From contig JAIXUR010000413.1 of NCBI GenBank assembly GCA_027483425.1, positions 1 through 17,968 of the forward strand: 17,968 nucleotides of DNA. The letters run 5' to 3'. The translations under genes and the position numbers were made by a program. The notes under the pieces were generated by a model. It ran no database searches, had not been told where the DNA came from, and saw nothing but the letters and a program-made list of their open reading frames with translations. This DNA is from Cyanobacteriota bacterium (GTDB lineage: Bacteria > Cyanobacteriota > Cyanobacteriia > Phormidesmidales > Phormidesmidaceae). Of this stretch, positions 1-6,830 are shown piece after piece. Each line of letters begins with the position of its first letter. The stretch's first letter is position 1.

Positions 1-115
1 TATCGAGGGGAGAAATAAGATAAATTAGGGTGCCTAAAACCACAACCCAGCGATATTTGGTGTTGCGTAGGGTTGCTTTATACCAGTTGTAAAAGGAGCC
101 GATCGGGTTGTTCAT
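1..115 (-). CDS. YkvA/DUF1232-type small membrane protein, N-terminal fragment
   Basis: An open frame starts at ATG 115-113 and runs off the left edge; 38 codons are visible. The start reads MNNPIGSFYNWYKATLRN, then a basic stretch (NTKYR), then a hydrophobic helix ending in YLISPLD. A short amphipathic start followed by a hydrophobic segment ending in 'SPxD' is what I know from the YkvA/DUF1232 family of small (about 80-130 residue) membrane proteins, common in cyanobacteria and of unknown function. No strong ribosome binding site is visible; AGG lies about 14 nt upstream. It is divergent from the dihydrouridine synthase, with the palindromic element between them. Family assignment is by pattern and most of the protein is missing, so confidence is moderate. 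Confidence 0.6.
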   Translation of the reverse strand, partial: MNNPIGSFYNWYKATLRNTKYRWVVVLGTLIYLISPLD

Positions 116-171
116 TGAGTCATTTACCTGAACTTGACATCTAAAATAATGCCAAAAAAAACAGCGATAAC

Positions 172-272
172 CTAGTACTCTGAGGCAGAAGTAGCTCTAC
201 TATCATCGTGCTTGCTGAAAGCGCGATGCCTGCGCGACGAATAGTCGAGAGATCTACGCCTCAGAGTACTAG
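172..272. repeat. 101-bp palindromic element with 15-bp perfect terminal inverted repeats
   Basis: The left arm CTAGTACTCTGAGGC (172-186) is the exact reverse complement of the right arm at 258-272. Inside, pairing continues: 191-194 with 254-257, 195-203 with 241-249 (one mismatch), 206-209 with 237-240, then a terminal GCGC hairpin (221-224 with 232-235). The whole segment could fold as one long, slightly bulged hairpin as DNA or RNA. Both outer ends carry CTAG. No T-tract follows either end, so it is not a classic terminator. It could be a MITE- or REP-like element or a structured non-coding RNA; the sequence alone does not decide. It sits in the divergent spacer between the DUF1232-type gene and the dus gene. 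Confidence 0.75.
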
Positions 273-353
273 TGTAGAAAACTCATCTGATTCGGGGGAG
301 AACCGCACTGGAAGTAGGTTCTTCTAAGGGATGAATTCCCAGGCTGTGAGGGC

Positions 354-379
354 GGCGGTGCTAAACGGCGGTGCTAAAC
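354..379. repeat. 13-bp tandem duplication upstream of dus
   Basis: GGCGGTGCTAAAC occurs twice with no gap (354-366 and 367-379). The unit is not a multiple of three, so duplication would shift any frame running through it. That argues that this segment is untranslated leader rather than the N-terminus of the dus protein. Confidence 0.8.
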
Positions 380-393
380 TATGGGGGCAACGG

Positions 394-1524
394 ATGACAG
401 AAATGCCTGGTGCCATGACCGTACAGCCCACATATTTTGAGCCACTTGCTGGGCCGCCAGGCCTAGCGGCGGTCATTGAGGTGCCCCTGAGCATTGCGCC
501 GATGATGGATCGCACCGATCGCCACTACCGCTACTTCATGCGGCAGATCACGCGGCATACGCTGCTCTATACCGAAATGGTGACGGCCCAGGCGATTGTG
601 CACGGCGATCGCGATCATCTGCTGGGGTTTACGCCCCTGGAAAAACCCCTGGTGCTGCAGGTCGGGGGCGACGACCCCCGCATGCTGGCCACCAGTGTGC
701 GGGCGGCGGCCACCTTTGGCTACGATGCCGTTAATCTGAATGTGGGCTGCCCGAGCGATCGCGTGCGCAGCGGCAACTTTGGGGCCTGTCTGATGGCTGA
801 GCCCGAGCAGGTGGCCGACTGCGTCGCGGCGATGATGGCCGCCAGCCCCCTACCCGTCAGCGTTAAGCACCGCATTGGCATTGACGATTTGGATCGCTAC
901 GAAGACATGGCCAACTTCGTCAGCACCGTGGCCCAAACTGGCTGTCGCCACTTCACCGTCCATGCCCGCAAAGCCTGGTTGCAAGGGCTGAGCCCCAAGG
1001 ACAACCGCACGGTGCCGCCCCTGCGCTACGGCGATGTCCACCGCCTGAAGCAAGACTTTCCTCACCTGTGGATTGAAATTAACGGCGGGCTGACTGACCT
1101 TGAGCAGGTTGCTGAACAGCTGGGCCCAGTCGATGGGGTGATGGTGGGGCGAGCGGCCTACGACTATCCCTATCGATTTGCCGAGGTGGATCGGCGGTTT
1201 TGGCAGGCGGATACCGCTCCCCCCTCGCGTCAGCAGGTGGTAGAGGCGATGCTGCCCTATATCGACCACTGGGTGCGCCAGGGTCTCAAGCTCAACAAAA
1301 TTACCCGCCACATGCTGATGCTGTTTGCGGGGCAGCCCGGCAGCCGTTTGTGGCGGCAGATTTTGACCGAAGAATCCTGTAAAGCTGGGGCTGGGGTGGA
1401 TGTGGTCGAGCAGGCGATGGGGGCTGTACAACGCCAGGACGCCATTCAAGTAGAGTTAGGGCAAGTGCAGCCACGGCAAGTGCAGCTAGGGCGTAATGCT
1501 CAGCCCTTGGCTACCTGGAGCTAG
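394..1524 (+). CDS. dusA: tRNA-dihydrouridine synthase, DusA type
   Basis: This FMN-dependent enzyme reduces uridine to dihydrouridine in the tRNA D-loop using NADPH (family knowledge). Using the ATG at 394 (376 aa), visible motifs are SIAPMMDRTDRHYRYFMR near residue 33, the substrate/FMN region LNVGCPSDRV, the catalytic cysteine in GNFGACLM (Cys132), KHRIG (Lys158), FTVHARKAWLQGLSPK, and the FMN phosphate-binding INGG and GVMVGRAAY. The TIM barrel is followed by the usual helical domain. The extended DRTDRHYRYFMR and LSPKDNRTVPPLRY stretches point to the DusA subfamily. The frame is open from ATG 331, but the extra N-terminus contains a perfect 13-bp tandem duplication and is poor in family features. 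ATG 394 has GGGGG about 8 nt upstream; 403 and 415 are alternatives. The C-terminal tail (GQVQPRQVQLGR) is repetitive and overlaps the convergent gene. Confidence 0.93.
   Translation: MTEMPGAMTVQPTYFEPLAGPPGLAAVIEVPLSIAPMMDRTDRHYRYFMRQITRHTLLYTEMVTAQAIVHGDRDHLLGFTPLEKPLVLQVGGDDPRMLATSVRAAATFGYDAVNLNVGCPSDRVRSGNFGACLMAEPEQVADCVAAMMAASPLPVSVKHRIGIDDLDRYEDMANFVSTVAQTGCRHFTVHARKAWLQGLSPKDNRTVPPLRYGDVHRLKQDFPHLWIEINGGLTDLEQVAEQLGPVDGVMVGRAAYDYPYRFAEVDRRFWQADTAPPSRQQVVEAMLPYIDHWVRQGLKLNKITRHMLMLFAGQPGSRLWRQILTEESCKAGAGVDVVEQAMGAVQRQDAIQVELGQVQPRQVQLGRNAQPLATWS
1460..1489. repeat. 15-bp period tandem repeat in the 3' overlap of dus and the TolB-like gene
   Basis: GGCAAGTGCAGC occurs at 1460-1471 and 1475-1486, giving a period of 15 bp. 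On the plus strand it encodes the QVQP/QVQL stretch of the Dus tail. On the minus strand it abuts and runs past the stop codon (1486-1488) of the beta-propeller gene. Confidence 0.7.
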
Positions 1525-2718
1525 GGGAACCCAGACAAAGGGGTAGACATATTCGTCGGGGCTAGTCAGAGGGGCGAGTTGAGTTGCATCGGGGCTCACC
1601 CGGTATAGAACCTGGGTGCCCAGGGCGTCGTCGGGGGGGGTGGCGGTAAAGGCGATCCAGGCTCCGTCTGGTGACCACTGGCTATCTAACACGCTTTTCA
1701 GGGGCTGGTTGGTCAGGGCGATAAACTTTTTGCTGACCAGGTCGAGCTGAAAGAGCGTCTGCTGCCCGGCCGGCAACCCAGACGCCAGGGCGATCTGCTG
1801 GCTGTTGGGAGACCAACTCAGGGCATCGTAGAAGCCAGGCCGAGTCAGCGTCTGGGTTTCTCCTGTATTGACGTTGACCAGGGCAATGACTTCCTGGTTG
1901 CTAAAGGGTGCGTTATGGGGCTGATAAAAGGCAATGTATCGCCCATCGGGCGACCACAGCAGGCGGCTGCGGTAAATTTGAAAATCGGGGTCGGGGGTCA
2001 GTAAGCGGCGATCGCCCCCGTCGGCCATCATCACATTCAGGCGTTGAAACGGGTAACTACCCTCATAAAACGCCAGGCGGGTGCCATCGGGGGACCAGGC
2101 CAAGGGGCTGCCGGCCGCTCCATAGATGCCTGGGGTTTGGGTGAGGCGGCGGGGGCTGCTGCCATCTAGGTCCGCCACAAAGATGTGCTGGTTAGCCACG
2201 TAGGCCACCCGACTACCATCGGGAGCTAAAAAGAAATCGGATTCGACATCGGAGGCCTGGGTCTCAGGTCGGGTCGCAAGGGGGGTGAGCTCTCCGGCGG
2301 CGGTGCTCAGGAAAAGGGTGAACTCGGCGGGGGTGGTCGAGGTGGCGGATGGGCAACGCTGTTTGATCACCAGGACGGTGGAATTGGGTTGCCAAGCCAG
2401 GTCGAGGTCAGGGGAGACTGGACAATCACTCGAGAACACGAGCTTGGGGGTAGCTGCTCCTGGATCACGCCGGTAGACATCGCCGTAGTTTTGAACCACC
2501 GCCAGCCGCCGCCCGTCCTGGGACCAAAGGAGGGCATTGATGGGGGAGTCTCCTGCTGGGAGTAGGATCTGGCGATTATCGCCGCTGGGCTCTATGCGAA
2601 AGAGTCCCTCTGAGGTCACAAAGGAGAGGTCGGCGGCGTGCCCTGCCGTTACGGTAAACGCCACCAGCCCAGCGGTCAGCGCGGCCACAGCGGGTTGGAC
2701 CACAGCGGGTTGAATCAC
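1486..2718 (-). CDS. exported TolB-like (PD40) beta-propeller protein
   Basis: The protein is about 410 aa and contains at least five WD40-like/PD40 blades, seen as WSQDGRRLAV, WSPDGTRLAF, WSPDGRYIAF, WSPNSQQIAL and WSPDGAWIAF, spaced roughly 45-60 residues apart. This is the repeat of the periplasmic TolB propeller; the N-terminal TolB domain is not evident and no pal, tolQ/R or ybgF gene is nearby, so I do not call it TolB. The N-terminus has a hydrophobic stretch ending AGHA/ADLSF, which looks like a cleavable Sec signal peptide of about 28 residues. I chose GTG 2718-2716 because AAGGA lies 9 nt upstream (2728-2732) and the signal peptide then starts near its N-region. The only longer start is TTG 2808 with no ribosome binding site. 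It converges on dus with a 39-bp overlap. Binding partner unknown. Confidence 0.8.
   Translation of the reverse strand: MIQPAVVQPAVAALTAGLVAFTVTAGHAADLSFVTSEGLFRIEPSGDNRQILLPAGDSPINALLWSQDGRRLAVVQNYGDVYRRDPGAATPKLVFSSDCPVSPDLDLAWQPNSTVLVIKQRCPSATSTTPAEFTLFLSTAAGELTPLATRPETQASDVESDFFLAPDGSRVAYVANQHIFVADLDGSSPRRLTQTPGIYGAAGSPLAWSPDGTRLAFYEGSYPFQRLNVMMADGGDRRLLTPDPDFQIYRSRLLWSPDGRYIAFYQPHNAPFSNQEVIALVNVNTGETQTLTRPGFYDALSWSPNSQQIALASGLPAGQQTLFQLDLVSKKFIALTNQPLKSVLDSQWSPDGAWIAFTATPPDDALGTQVLYRVSPDATQLAPLTSPDEYVYPFVWVPLAPGSQGLSITP
2685..2712. repeat. 15-bp period repeat encoding QPAVV in the signal-peptide N-region
   Basis: CCACAGCGGGTTG occurs at 2685-2697 and 2700-2712. On the minus strand the in-frame unit encodes QPAV(V) twice, just before the hydrophobic core of the signal peptide. 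A second pair with the same period lies immediately upstream at 2725-2750. Confidence 0.75.
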
Positions 2719-2750
2719 AGGTTTATGTCCTTGAGCATGATGTCCTTGAG
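2715..2750 (-). promoter_or_regulatory. duplicated Shine-Dalgarno segment with a 7-codon leader ORF overlapping the GTG start
   Basis: ATGTCCTTGAG (plus strand) occurs at 2725-2735 and 2740-2750, so on the minus strand the AAGGA ribosome-binding sequence is present twice, 15 bp apart. The upstream copy stands 4 nt before ATG 2738-2736, which opens a short frame (M L K D I N L stop). Its TGA (2717-2715) overlaps the GTG start (2718-2716) of the beta-propeller gene as GTGA. This arrangement would allow translational coupling. That is inference from layout; the duplication itself is directly visible. Confidence 0.45.
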
Positions 2751-3089
2751 TATTCCACTCGCCATCATAGCTATGGCCTAGGCCGCTTGCGGTGAGGGGT
2801 AGGGCCAAGTTCTAGCCGTCAAGGCCCCTATTGCCAGCGGGTTTCTGAGAGGCTAGAGACACAAATCCTGGGTGACCCTGGCGAGTGTCCGTTGGTGAAC
2901 CTGGCGGTTGGGCCAGAGGACTGGCTCCGGTATTGTATTTTTCGTCGGCCATGAACGTCATCAGCCTATTTTTTGATGGTTTTAATTTTTTTGTTGATTC
3001 AGCTCGCCGTTCCGCGCCAGATGGTTGAGTCGAGTTGGCTCAAAGCGATTCGCAACCCAGAACAGCAGCGGGGCGGCCGAGTTTATTCC
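2719..3089. other. intergenic stretch between glycosyltransferase and beta-propeller genes
   Basis: About 370 bp without a credible gene. It holds the duplicated ribosome-binding segment, the candidate promoter, and a T-rich patch near 2968-2998. I see no RNA gene and no clear hairpin terminator for the upstream glycosyltransferase gene. Confidence 0.5.
2932..2961 (-). promoter_or_regulatory. candidate promoter for the TolB-like gene
   Basis: On the minus strand, ATGACG (2961-2956) is separated by 18 nt from TACAAT (2937-2932), a five-of-six match to the -10 consensus. It lies about 215 nt upstream of the GTG start in the only AT-rich part of this spacer. The -35 match is four of six, so this is a weak prediction. 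Confidence 0.3.
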
Positions 3090-4175
3090 TCAATACGCGA
3101 TGGCTAGATAATTGACAATGGCCTGGGCGATGGAGTCGTTACCATGTTTGGCAACGATTTGGGTCGTGCGGGGTGGATGGAGGAGCTCAGTCAGAAAGCC
3201 CCAATCGCCGTGGAAGAAGTCGTCTGGGGTGATTACCCGGTGCCAGCTATGATCCTGCAAGCCTTGGACCAAAACCGGCCCCTCGGCAAAGTCATGGCGA
3301 GGGATGGTGATGATCGGTAGGTCTAGGCGGCAGGCTTCGGAGAAGGTGCTAAACCCTGGTTTTGAGATCACCCGGCTGCACAGGGGCATCACGTCGACGG
3401 GGCGAAACCCTTGCCGAGGAACCCTGAGCAGATTGGGTAAATCGGGGCCGTCGGGGTCAAAGGTGAGGAACTGCCAGTCGGGGAACTGGGCCAGGCGATC
3501 GTAGGGAATCGCCTGGAGGCTCAGCCCACCAAAGGTGAGCAGAACGGTGCGTGCCTGGGGCACGGATAAGTTCCACCGAGCCCGCAGGGCGTCAGGGTCG
3601 TAGCGGGGTGACCCGCCGGTGAGTCCCACATCTTCGACCACCGGAAATGCAGCCATCGGTTCGTGGAAGGGCAGGCGAAAGAGGCGATCGCACTGGCCAA
3701 AGCAGGCCCCAATCCAATCGGCTATGCTCTCAAACTCTTCCCCCATGGCGCGATAGATAAAGTCCCAGCCGAAGTTACCCACCATCCAGCAGGGAATATT
3801 GGCGCTGTGGGCGATCGCGATCGCCAGCGGTGGAATATCCGCCAGCACCAGATTCACCCCTCGCTGCTTCAGGTAAGCCGCCTCCGCCGCCACGGTCTCC
3901 GGCTGGTGAGCCTGAATAGCCTTGAGCTGGGCTAGAGTCGCGGGCAAATCCATCCTCAGGCTATCGGGCTGAATCACCCCAATGTCAAAGGCGACCGGGC
4001 GATACTCGTAGGCCATCGGTAGATACTCGTCCAGCAGCCATTGGGGGGCGGTGGTGGCCACCACCAAATCGATCTCTGGCTCCAGGGCTTTGACCCTAGC
4101 CGCAATGGAGGCCGCGCGGGTGGCGTGGCCAAAGCCATGGTTAGTAATGGCGATGTAGAGGGTGGGGCGAGGCAT
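3090..4175 (-). CDS. GT-B-fold glycosyltransferase-like protein
   Basis: The protein is 361 aa from ATG 4175-4173. The N-terminus YIAITNHGFGHATR (residues 7-20) resembles the glycine-rich donor-side loop of MurG/GT28-like enzymes and of the N-terminal glycosyltransferase half of plant L-arabinokinase-type proteins. The C-terminal half has LLTFGGLSL (212-220) and VISKPGFSTFSEACRLDLPIITIPR (269-293), the typical nucleotide-sugar-binding G-x-x-T-x-x-E region of GT-B enzymes. There is no signal peptide or membrane helix, so it is likely cytoplasmic or peripheral. Donor and acceptor cannot be read from the sequence. The open frame extends upstream to TTG 4223, but that part is translated from the 14-bp T-tract repeat and the ftsH terminator flank, so ATG 4175 is preferred although no Shine-Dalgarno is visible. 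It follows ftsH by 97 bp, with a terminator between. Confidence 0.8.
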   Translation of the reverse strand: MPRPTLYIAITNHGFGHATRAASIAARVKALEPEIDLVVATTAPQWLLDEYLPMAYEYRPVAFDIGVIQPDSLRMDLPATLAQLKAIQAHQPETVAAEAAYLKQRGVNLVLADIPPLAIAIAHSANIPCWMVGNFGWDFIYRAMGEEFESIADWIGACFGQCDRLFRLPFHEPMAAFPVVEDVGLTGGSPRYDPDALRARWNLSVPQARTVLLTFGGLSLQAIPYDRLAQFPDWQFLTFDPDGPDLPNLLRVPRQGFRPVDVMPLCSRVISKPGFSTFSEACRLDLPIITIPRHDFAEGPVLVQGLQDHSWHRVITPDDFFHGDWGFLTELLHPPRTTQIVAKHGNDSIAQAIVNYLAIAY

Positions 4176-4191
4176 GGTGCAGTCTATTGCA

Positions 4192-4233
4192 ACAAAAAAG
4201 GGGCGACAAAAAAGGGGCAACAAAAAAGGCTCG
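4192..4233. repeat. three 14-bp A6/T6 tandem repeats
   Basis: ACAAAAAAGGGGCG (4192-4205), ACAAAAAAGGGGCA (4206-4219) and a diverged third copy (4220-4233) run head to tail. The third copy supplies the T-tract and part of the stem of the ftsH terminator. On the minus strand the others give two further T6 runs in the leader of the glycosyltransferase gene. Confidence 0.85.
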
Positions 4234-4249
4234 CCCTCGAGAGCGAGCC
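4222..4249 (-). terminator. intrinsic terminator downstream of ftsH
   Basis: On the minus strand a 7-bp perfect GC-rich stem (GGCTCGC/GCGAGCC, 4249-4243 with 4234-4228) closes an 8-nt loop and is followed directly by six T residues (4227-4222). It lies 24 nt beyond the ftsH stop codon. Two more T6 runs follow within 30 nt. Confidence 0.85.
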
Positions 4250-4272
4250 TGAATACGTTAGATCAACAGACC

Positions 4273-6159
4273 CTAAAGCTGGGGCACAAACTGCTGCTTG
4301 TCGGGCACCACGGTGTACTCAGAAACAATCTGTCGCAGTTCATCGCCGTCGATGGTTTCCCGCTCTACCAGCAGGTCGACGAGGCGATCGATCACGGCGC
4401 GGTTTTCCTGCATGATGCTCTTGGCGTTGGTGTAGCAGTGATCGACAATGGTGCGCACTTGGCCATCAATGCGAGACGACACTTCCTCAGAGTATTCTGA
4501 GCGGGAGAGCCAGTCACGCCCTAGAAAAACCTCGCCCTGGGAGCTTTCTAGGGAAAGTGGGCCGAGGTCAGACATGCCAAACCGGGTCACCATTTGCCGG
4601 GCCATGTTGCTGACCTGCTGAAGGTCATTACCGGCTCCGGTGGTGACTTCTGCATCGCCAAAGATCACATCTTCAGCCGCACGGCCCCCCAGAGCGCCGG
4701 TAATTCTGGCCAAAATTTGGGATCGAGAAATGAGCATTTGCTCTTCGCTGGGGGTAAACCAGGTCAGACCCTGGGCCTGCCCCCGGGGAATCAGGGTAAC
4801 TTTTTGCACCGGGTCGTGGTCTTTGACCAGGGTGCCAATGATGGCATGGCCGATCTCGTGGTAGGCAATCAGGCGCTTGCTCTTGCTGTCGACCAGGGGA
4901 GTGCCCTCCATGCCAGCGATGACGCGATCGACGGCATCGTCGACCTCAGCCATGGTCATGGCCTCTTTGCGGCGGCGAGCGGTGAGAATGGCCGCCTCGT
5001 TGAGCAGGTTCGCTAGGTCAGCGCCGGTAAAGCCGGGGGTACGGCGAGCGATCGTATCGAGGGAGATATCTTCGGCCAGCTTTTTGTTGCGGGCGTGGAC
5101 TTCGAGGATGGCGAGCCGACCCTTGATATCGGGCGGGTCAACCATCACCTGGCGATCGAAGCGACCGGGACGCAGCAGGGCCGAGTCGAGCACGTCGGCC
5201 CGGTTGGTGGCCGCGATAATGATGATGCCGGTATTGCCCTCAAAGCCGTCCATCTCGGTGAGCAACTGGTTGAGGGTTTGCTCGCGCTCGTCGTTGCCGC
5301 CGCCGATGCCAGCCCCCCGCTGACGCCCTACGGCGTCAATTTCATCAATGAAGATGATACAGGGAGCATTCTCTTTCGCTTTTTTGAACAGGTCGCGCAC
5401 CCGGGAGGCACCTACACCCACAAACATTTCGACAAACTCGGAACCAGAAATGCTGAAGAAGGGAACGCCCGCTTCTCCGGCGATCGCCTTGGCCAGCAGC
5501 GTCTTACCGGTTCCCGGCGGGCCGACCAGCAGTACGCCCTTGGGAATACGGGCCCCAATGGCGGTAAAGCGCTCGGGCTTCTTCAGGAATGTCACCACCT
5601 CTTCCAGTTCTTCCTTGGCTTCATCAATACCGGCCACATCATCAAACATGATGCCGGTCTTGGCTTCCATCATGAAGCGGGCCTTGGATTTGCCGAAGCT
5701 CATGGCCTGACCAGGGCCACCCATGGCCCCGTTAGAACGGCGGAACAAAAAGAACAGACCGCCAATCAACAGGAGCGGGAACAGCAGGTTGCCTAGGGCA
5801 CCAACCAACGCGCCATCGTTCCGCAGGGGGTGGGAGTCGAGACTAATGTTAGCGGTGCGCAGTCGACTGACCAGATCGGGAGAATCCCCTGGCAGATCGA
5901 CCCGCCAGCGCATGACCCGGTTGTCAAGATCGGGGTCAACGGCTTCGACAATGGCGGTTCTGCCGCCGTCGTAAAGGTCAACCGCCGTCACCCGACCAGC
6001 ATCGAGATAGTCTAAAAAGCGACCATAGGTCAGGCGCGTATTGGCCGCGTTACGACCCATATCGGCGGGAGCCGATGAAAACGCTCCCTGCCACAAAAAG
6101 AACCCCACTACCAGCAACGGCAGGGTCCACAGTAAGGCTACTCGCCAGGAAAATTTCAT
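4273..6159 (-). CDS. ftsH: FtsH AAA+ zinc metalloprotease, FtsH2-like
   Basis: A 628-aa membrane-anchored ATP-dependent protease. Visible in order: TM1 (about residues 8-24), a lumenal/periplasmic domain (25-118), TM2 (about 120-139), Walker A GPPGTGKT (213-220), pore motif FVGVG (246-250), Walker B IIFIDE (268-273), the second region of homology ATNRADVLDSALLRPGRFDR (317-336), zinc site HEIGH (434-438) and the third ligand Asp512 in GAGNDLQQ. All catalytic residues are present. Length and N-terminus (MKFSWRVALLW) match, from memory, Synechocystis FtsH2 (Slr0228), a subunit of the thylakoid FtsH2/FtsH3 heterohexamer that removes photodamaged D1. The ATG at 6159 is preceded by GAGG at 8 nt. 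Transcribed alone: long upstream spacer and its own terminator. Confidence 0.97.
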   Translation of the reverse strand: MKFSWRVALLWTLPLLVVGFFLWQGAFSSAPADMGRNAANTRLTYGRFLDYLDAGRVTAVDLYDGGRTAIVEAVDPDLDNRVMRWRVDLPGDSPDLVSRLRTANISLDSHPLRNDGALVGALGNLLFPLLLIGGLFFLFRRSNGAMGGPGQAMSFGKSKARFMMEAKTGIMFDDVAGIDEAKEELEEVVTFLKKPERFTAIGARIPKGVLLVGPPGTGKTLLAKAIAGEAGVPFFSISGSEFVEMFVGVGASRVRDLFKKAKENAPCIIFIDEIDAVGRQRGAGIGGGNDEREQTLNQLLTEMDGFEGNTGIIIIAATNRADVLDSALLRPGRFDRQVMVDPPDIKGRLAILEVHARNKKLAEDISLDTIARRTPGFTGADLANLLNEAAILTARRRKEAMTMAEVDDAVDRVIAGMEGTPLVDSKSKRLIAYHEIGHAIIGTLVKDHDPVQKVTLIPRGQAQGLTWFTPSEEQMLISRSQILARITGALGGRAAEDVIFGDAEVTTGAGNDLQQVSNMARQMVTRFGMSDLGPLSLESSQGEVFLGRDWLSRSEYSEEVSSRIDGQVRTIVDHCYTNAKSIMQENRAVIDRLVDLLVERETIDGDELRQIVSEYTVVPDKQQFVPQL

Positions 6160-6311
6160 ACCTATGGCCTCTATTGACTAACGTGCACAGTTTTAACGAA
6201 CGTTCTGTTAACGGGGGTGAACTGGTTTGGCCTGGATCCATCAGACGGGGAAACGGTTAGTTGCCGGGCCTGGCGGGGCAAAACTCGATCGAAAAAAGAA
6301 ATATGAGATAA

Positions 6312-6329
6312 ATCTTTACTTAATGTAAC
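6312..6329 (-). promoter_or_regulatory. candidate HLR1-like (RpaB) box upstream of ftsH
   Basis: The minus strand reads GTTACATTAAGTAAAGAT. The first eight bases fit one half of the cyanobacterial HLR1 high-light element, (G/T)TTACA(T/A)(T/A), exactly. After a 2-nt spacer the second half matches in only five of eight positions. It lies about 155 nt upstream of the ftsH start in an AT-rich stretch, with candidate -10 sequences just downstream. High-light control would suit an FtsH2-type gene, but the half-site match makes this tentative. Confidence 0.3.
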
Positions 6330-6710
6330 GTAAGCCGTGGAACTCAAGCAAATCAACGACGGAATTTCTAGGCCGTAGGGCTACTACCGGTTTGTGCGGG
6401 GCGATCGCCTGGATTCTCCTTTACTCTTTACTTTAGCGGGTTATCGAGTTGGGGGGATCGATGCAAGCCGAGACAGGTTGACTTCCAACGAATACAAGCG
6501 ACAGAATCCAGTTCCTGTCTCCTGTTCCCTGCCTCCTGTCCCAGGCCGTTCTTCCTGGCTTACGCTGATACCCGAGTTGAGAGTCTTGAACCGGCAAAGA
6601 GTCAGATGAACCCCCGCGATCCTGACACGTTACCAGGGAAGGCTACGTTGCTATGGGTCAGCATCCTGACCATCCCTGCTTATTGCCCTCGGTGCCCCGA
6701 CTAGAACGTC

Positions 6711-6797
6711 GGTACAGAAACCCGGTTTCTCGGCCAAAATGCAAGTCATGCCGTTAGAGCAACGACGAAGAAACCGGGTTTTTAGCCATACTGTACC
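6711..6797. repeat. 87-bp inverted-repeat element with AGAAACCCGGTTTCT core
   Basis: Outer arms GGTACAG (6711-6717) and CTGTACC (6791-6797) are perfect complements. Inner arms AGAAACCCGGTTTCT (6716-6730) and AGAAACCGGGTTTTT (6769-6783) pair with one mismatch, and the left inner arm is itself palindromic. I recall AGAAACCGGGTTTCT-type arms as a common intergenic repeat in filamentous cyanobacteria; this is memory, not a search. It starts 34 bp beyond the gltX stop and may also act as an RNA hairpin at the end of that transcript, though no T-tract follows on the minus strand. Confidence 0.7.
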
Positions 6798-6830
6798 GCT
6801 GCTCTAGGCGCGATCGCCCGCTGGCGGTGG

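Larger units (their letters stand above)
6160..6830. other. gene-free 670-bp region between gltX and ftsH
   Basis: It contains the ftsH leader and candidate light-response box (about 6160-6340), a HIP1 site near 6401, a pyrimidine-rich CCTG-type patch (about 6514-6542), a small perfect hairpin GGTCAG-CATC-CTGACC (6656-6671), and the 87-bp inverted-repeat element (6711-6797). No open frame has a credible start with protein-like composition, and no tRNA cloverleaf was recognised. Confidence 0.55.

Noticed and set aside
850..1449. 199-codon open frame on the minus strand inside dus
   Set aside because: Lies fully antisense to a well-supported Dus protein, has low-complexity His/Pro-rich composition and no family resemblance; a codon-bias shadow.
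1486..2718. Calling the beta-propeller gene tolB
   Set aside because: PD40 blades are shared by many exported proteins; the TolB N-terminal domain and the tol-pal neighbours are not seen.
5095..5796. 233-codon plus-strand frame
   Set aside because: Antisense to the conserved AAA+ core of ftsH; composition is that of a shadow frame.
6394..6609. 71-codon plus-strand frame in the gltX-ftsH spacer
   Set aside because: Runs through a pyrimidine-rich simple patch, has no good ribosome binding site and no recognisable protein features.
6653..6757. 34-codon plus-strand ORF (ATG at 6653) with GGAAGG upstream
   Set aside because: It runs into the inverted-repeat element and starts on a small hairpin; composition gives no support for a real peptide.
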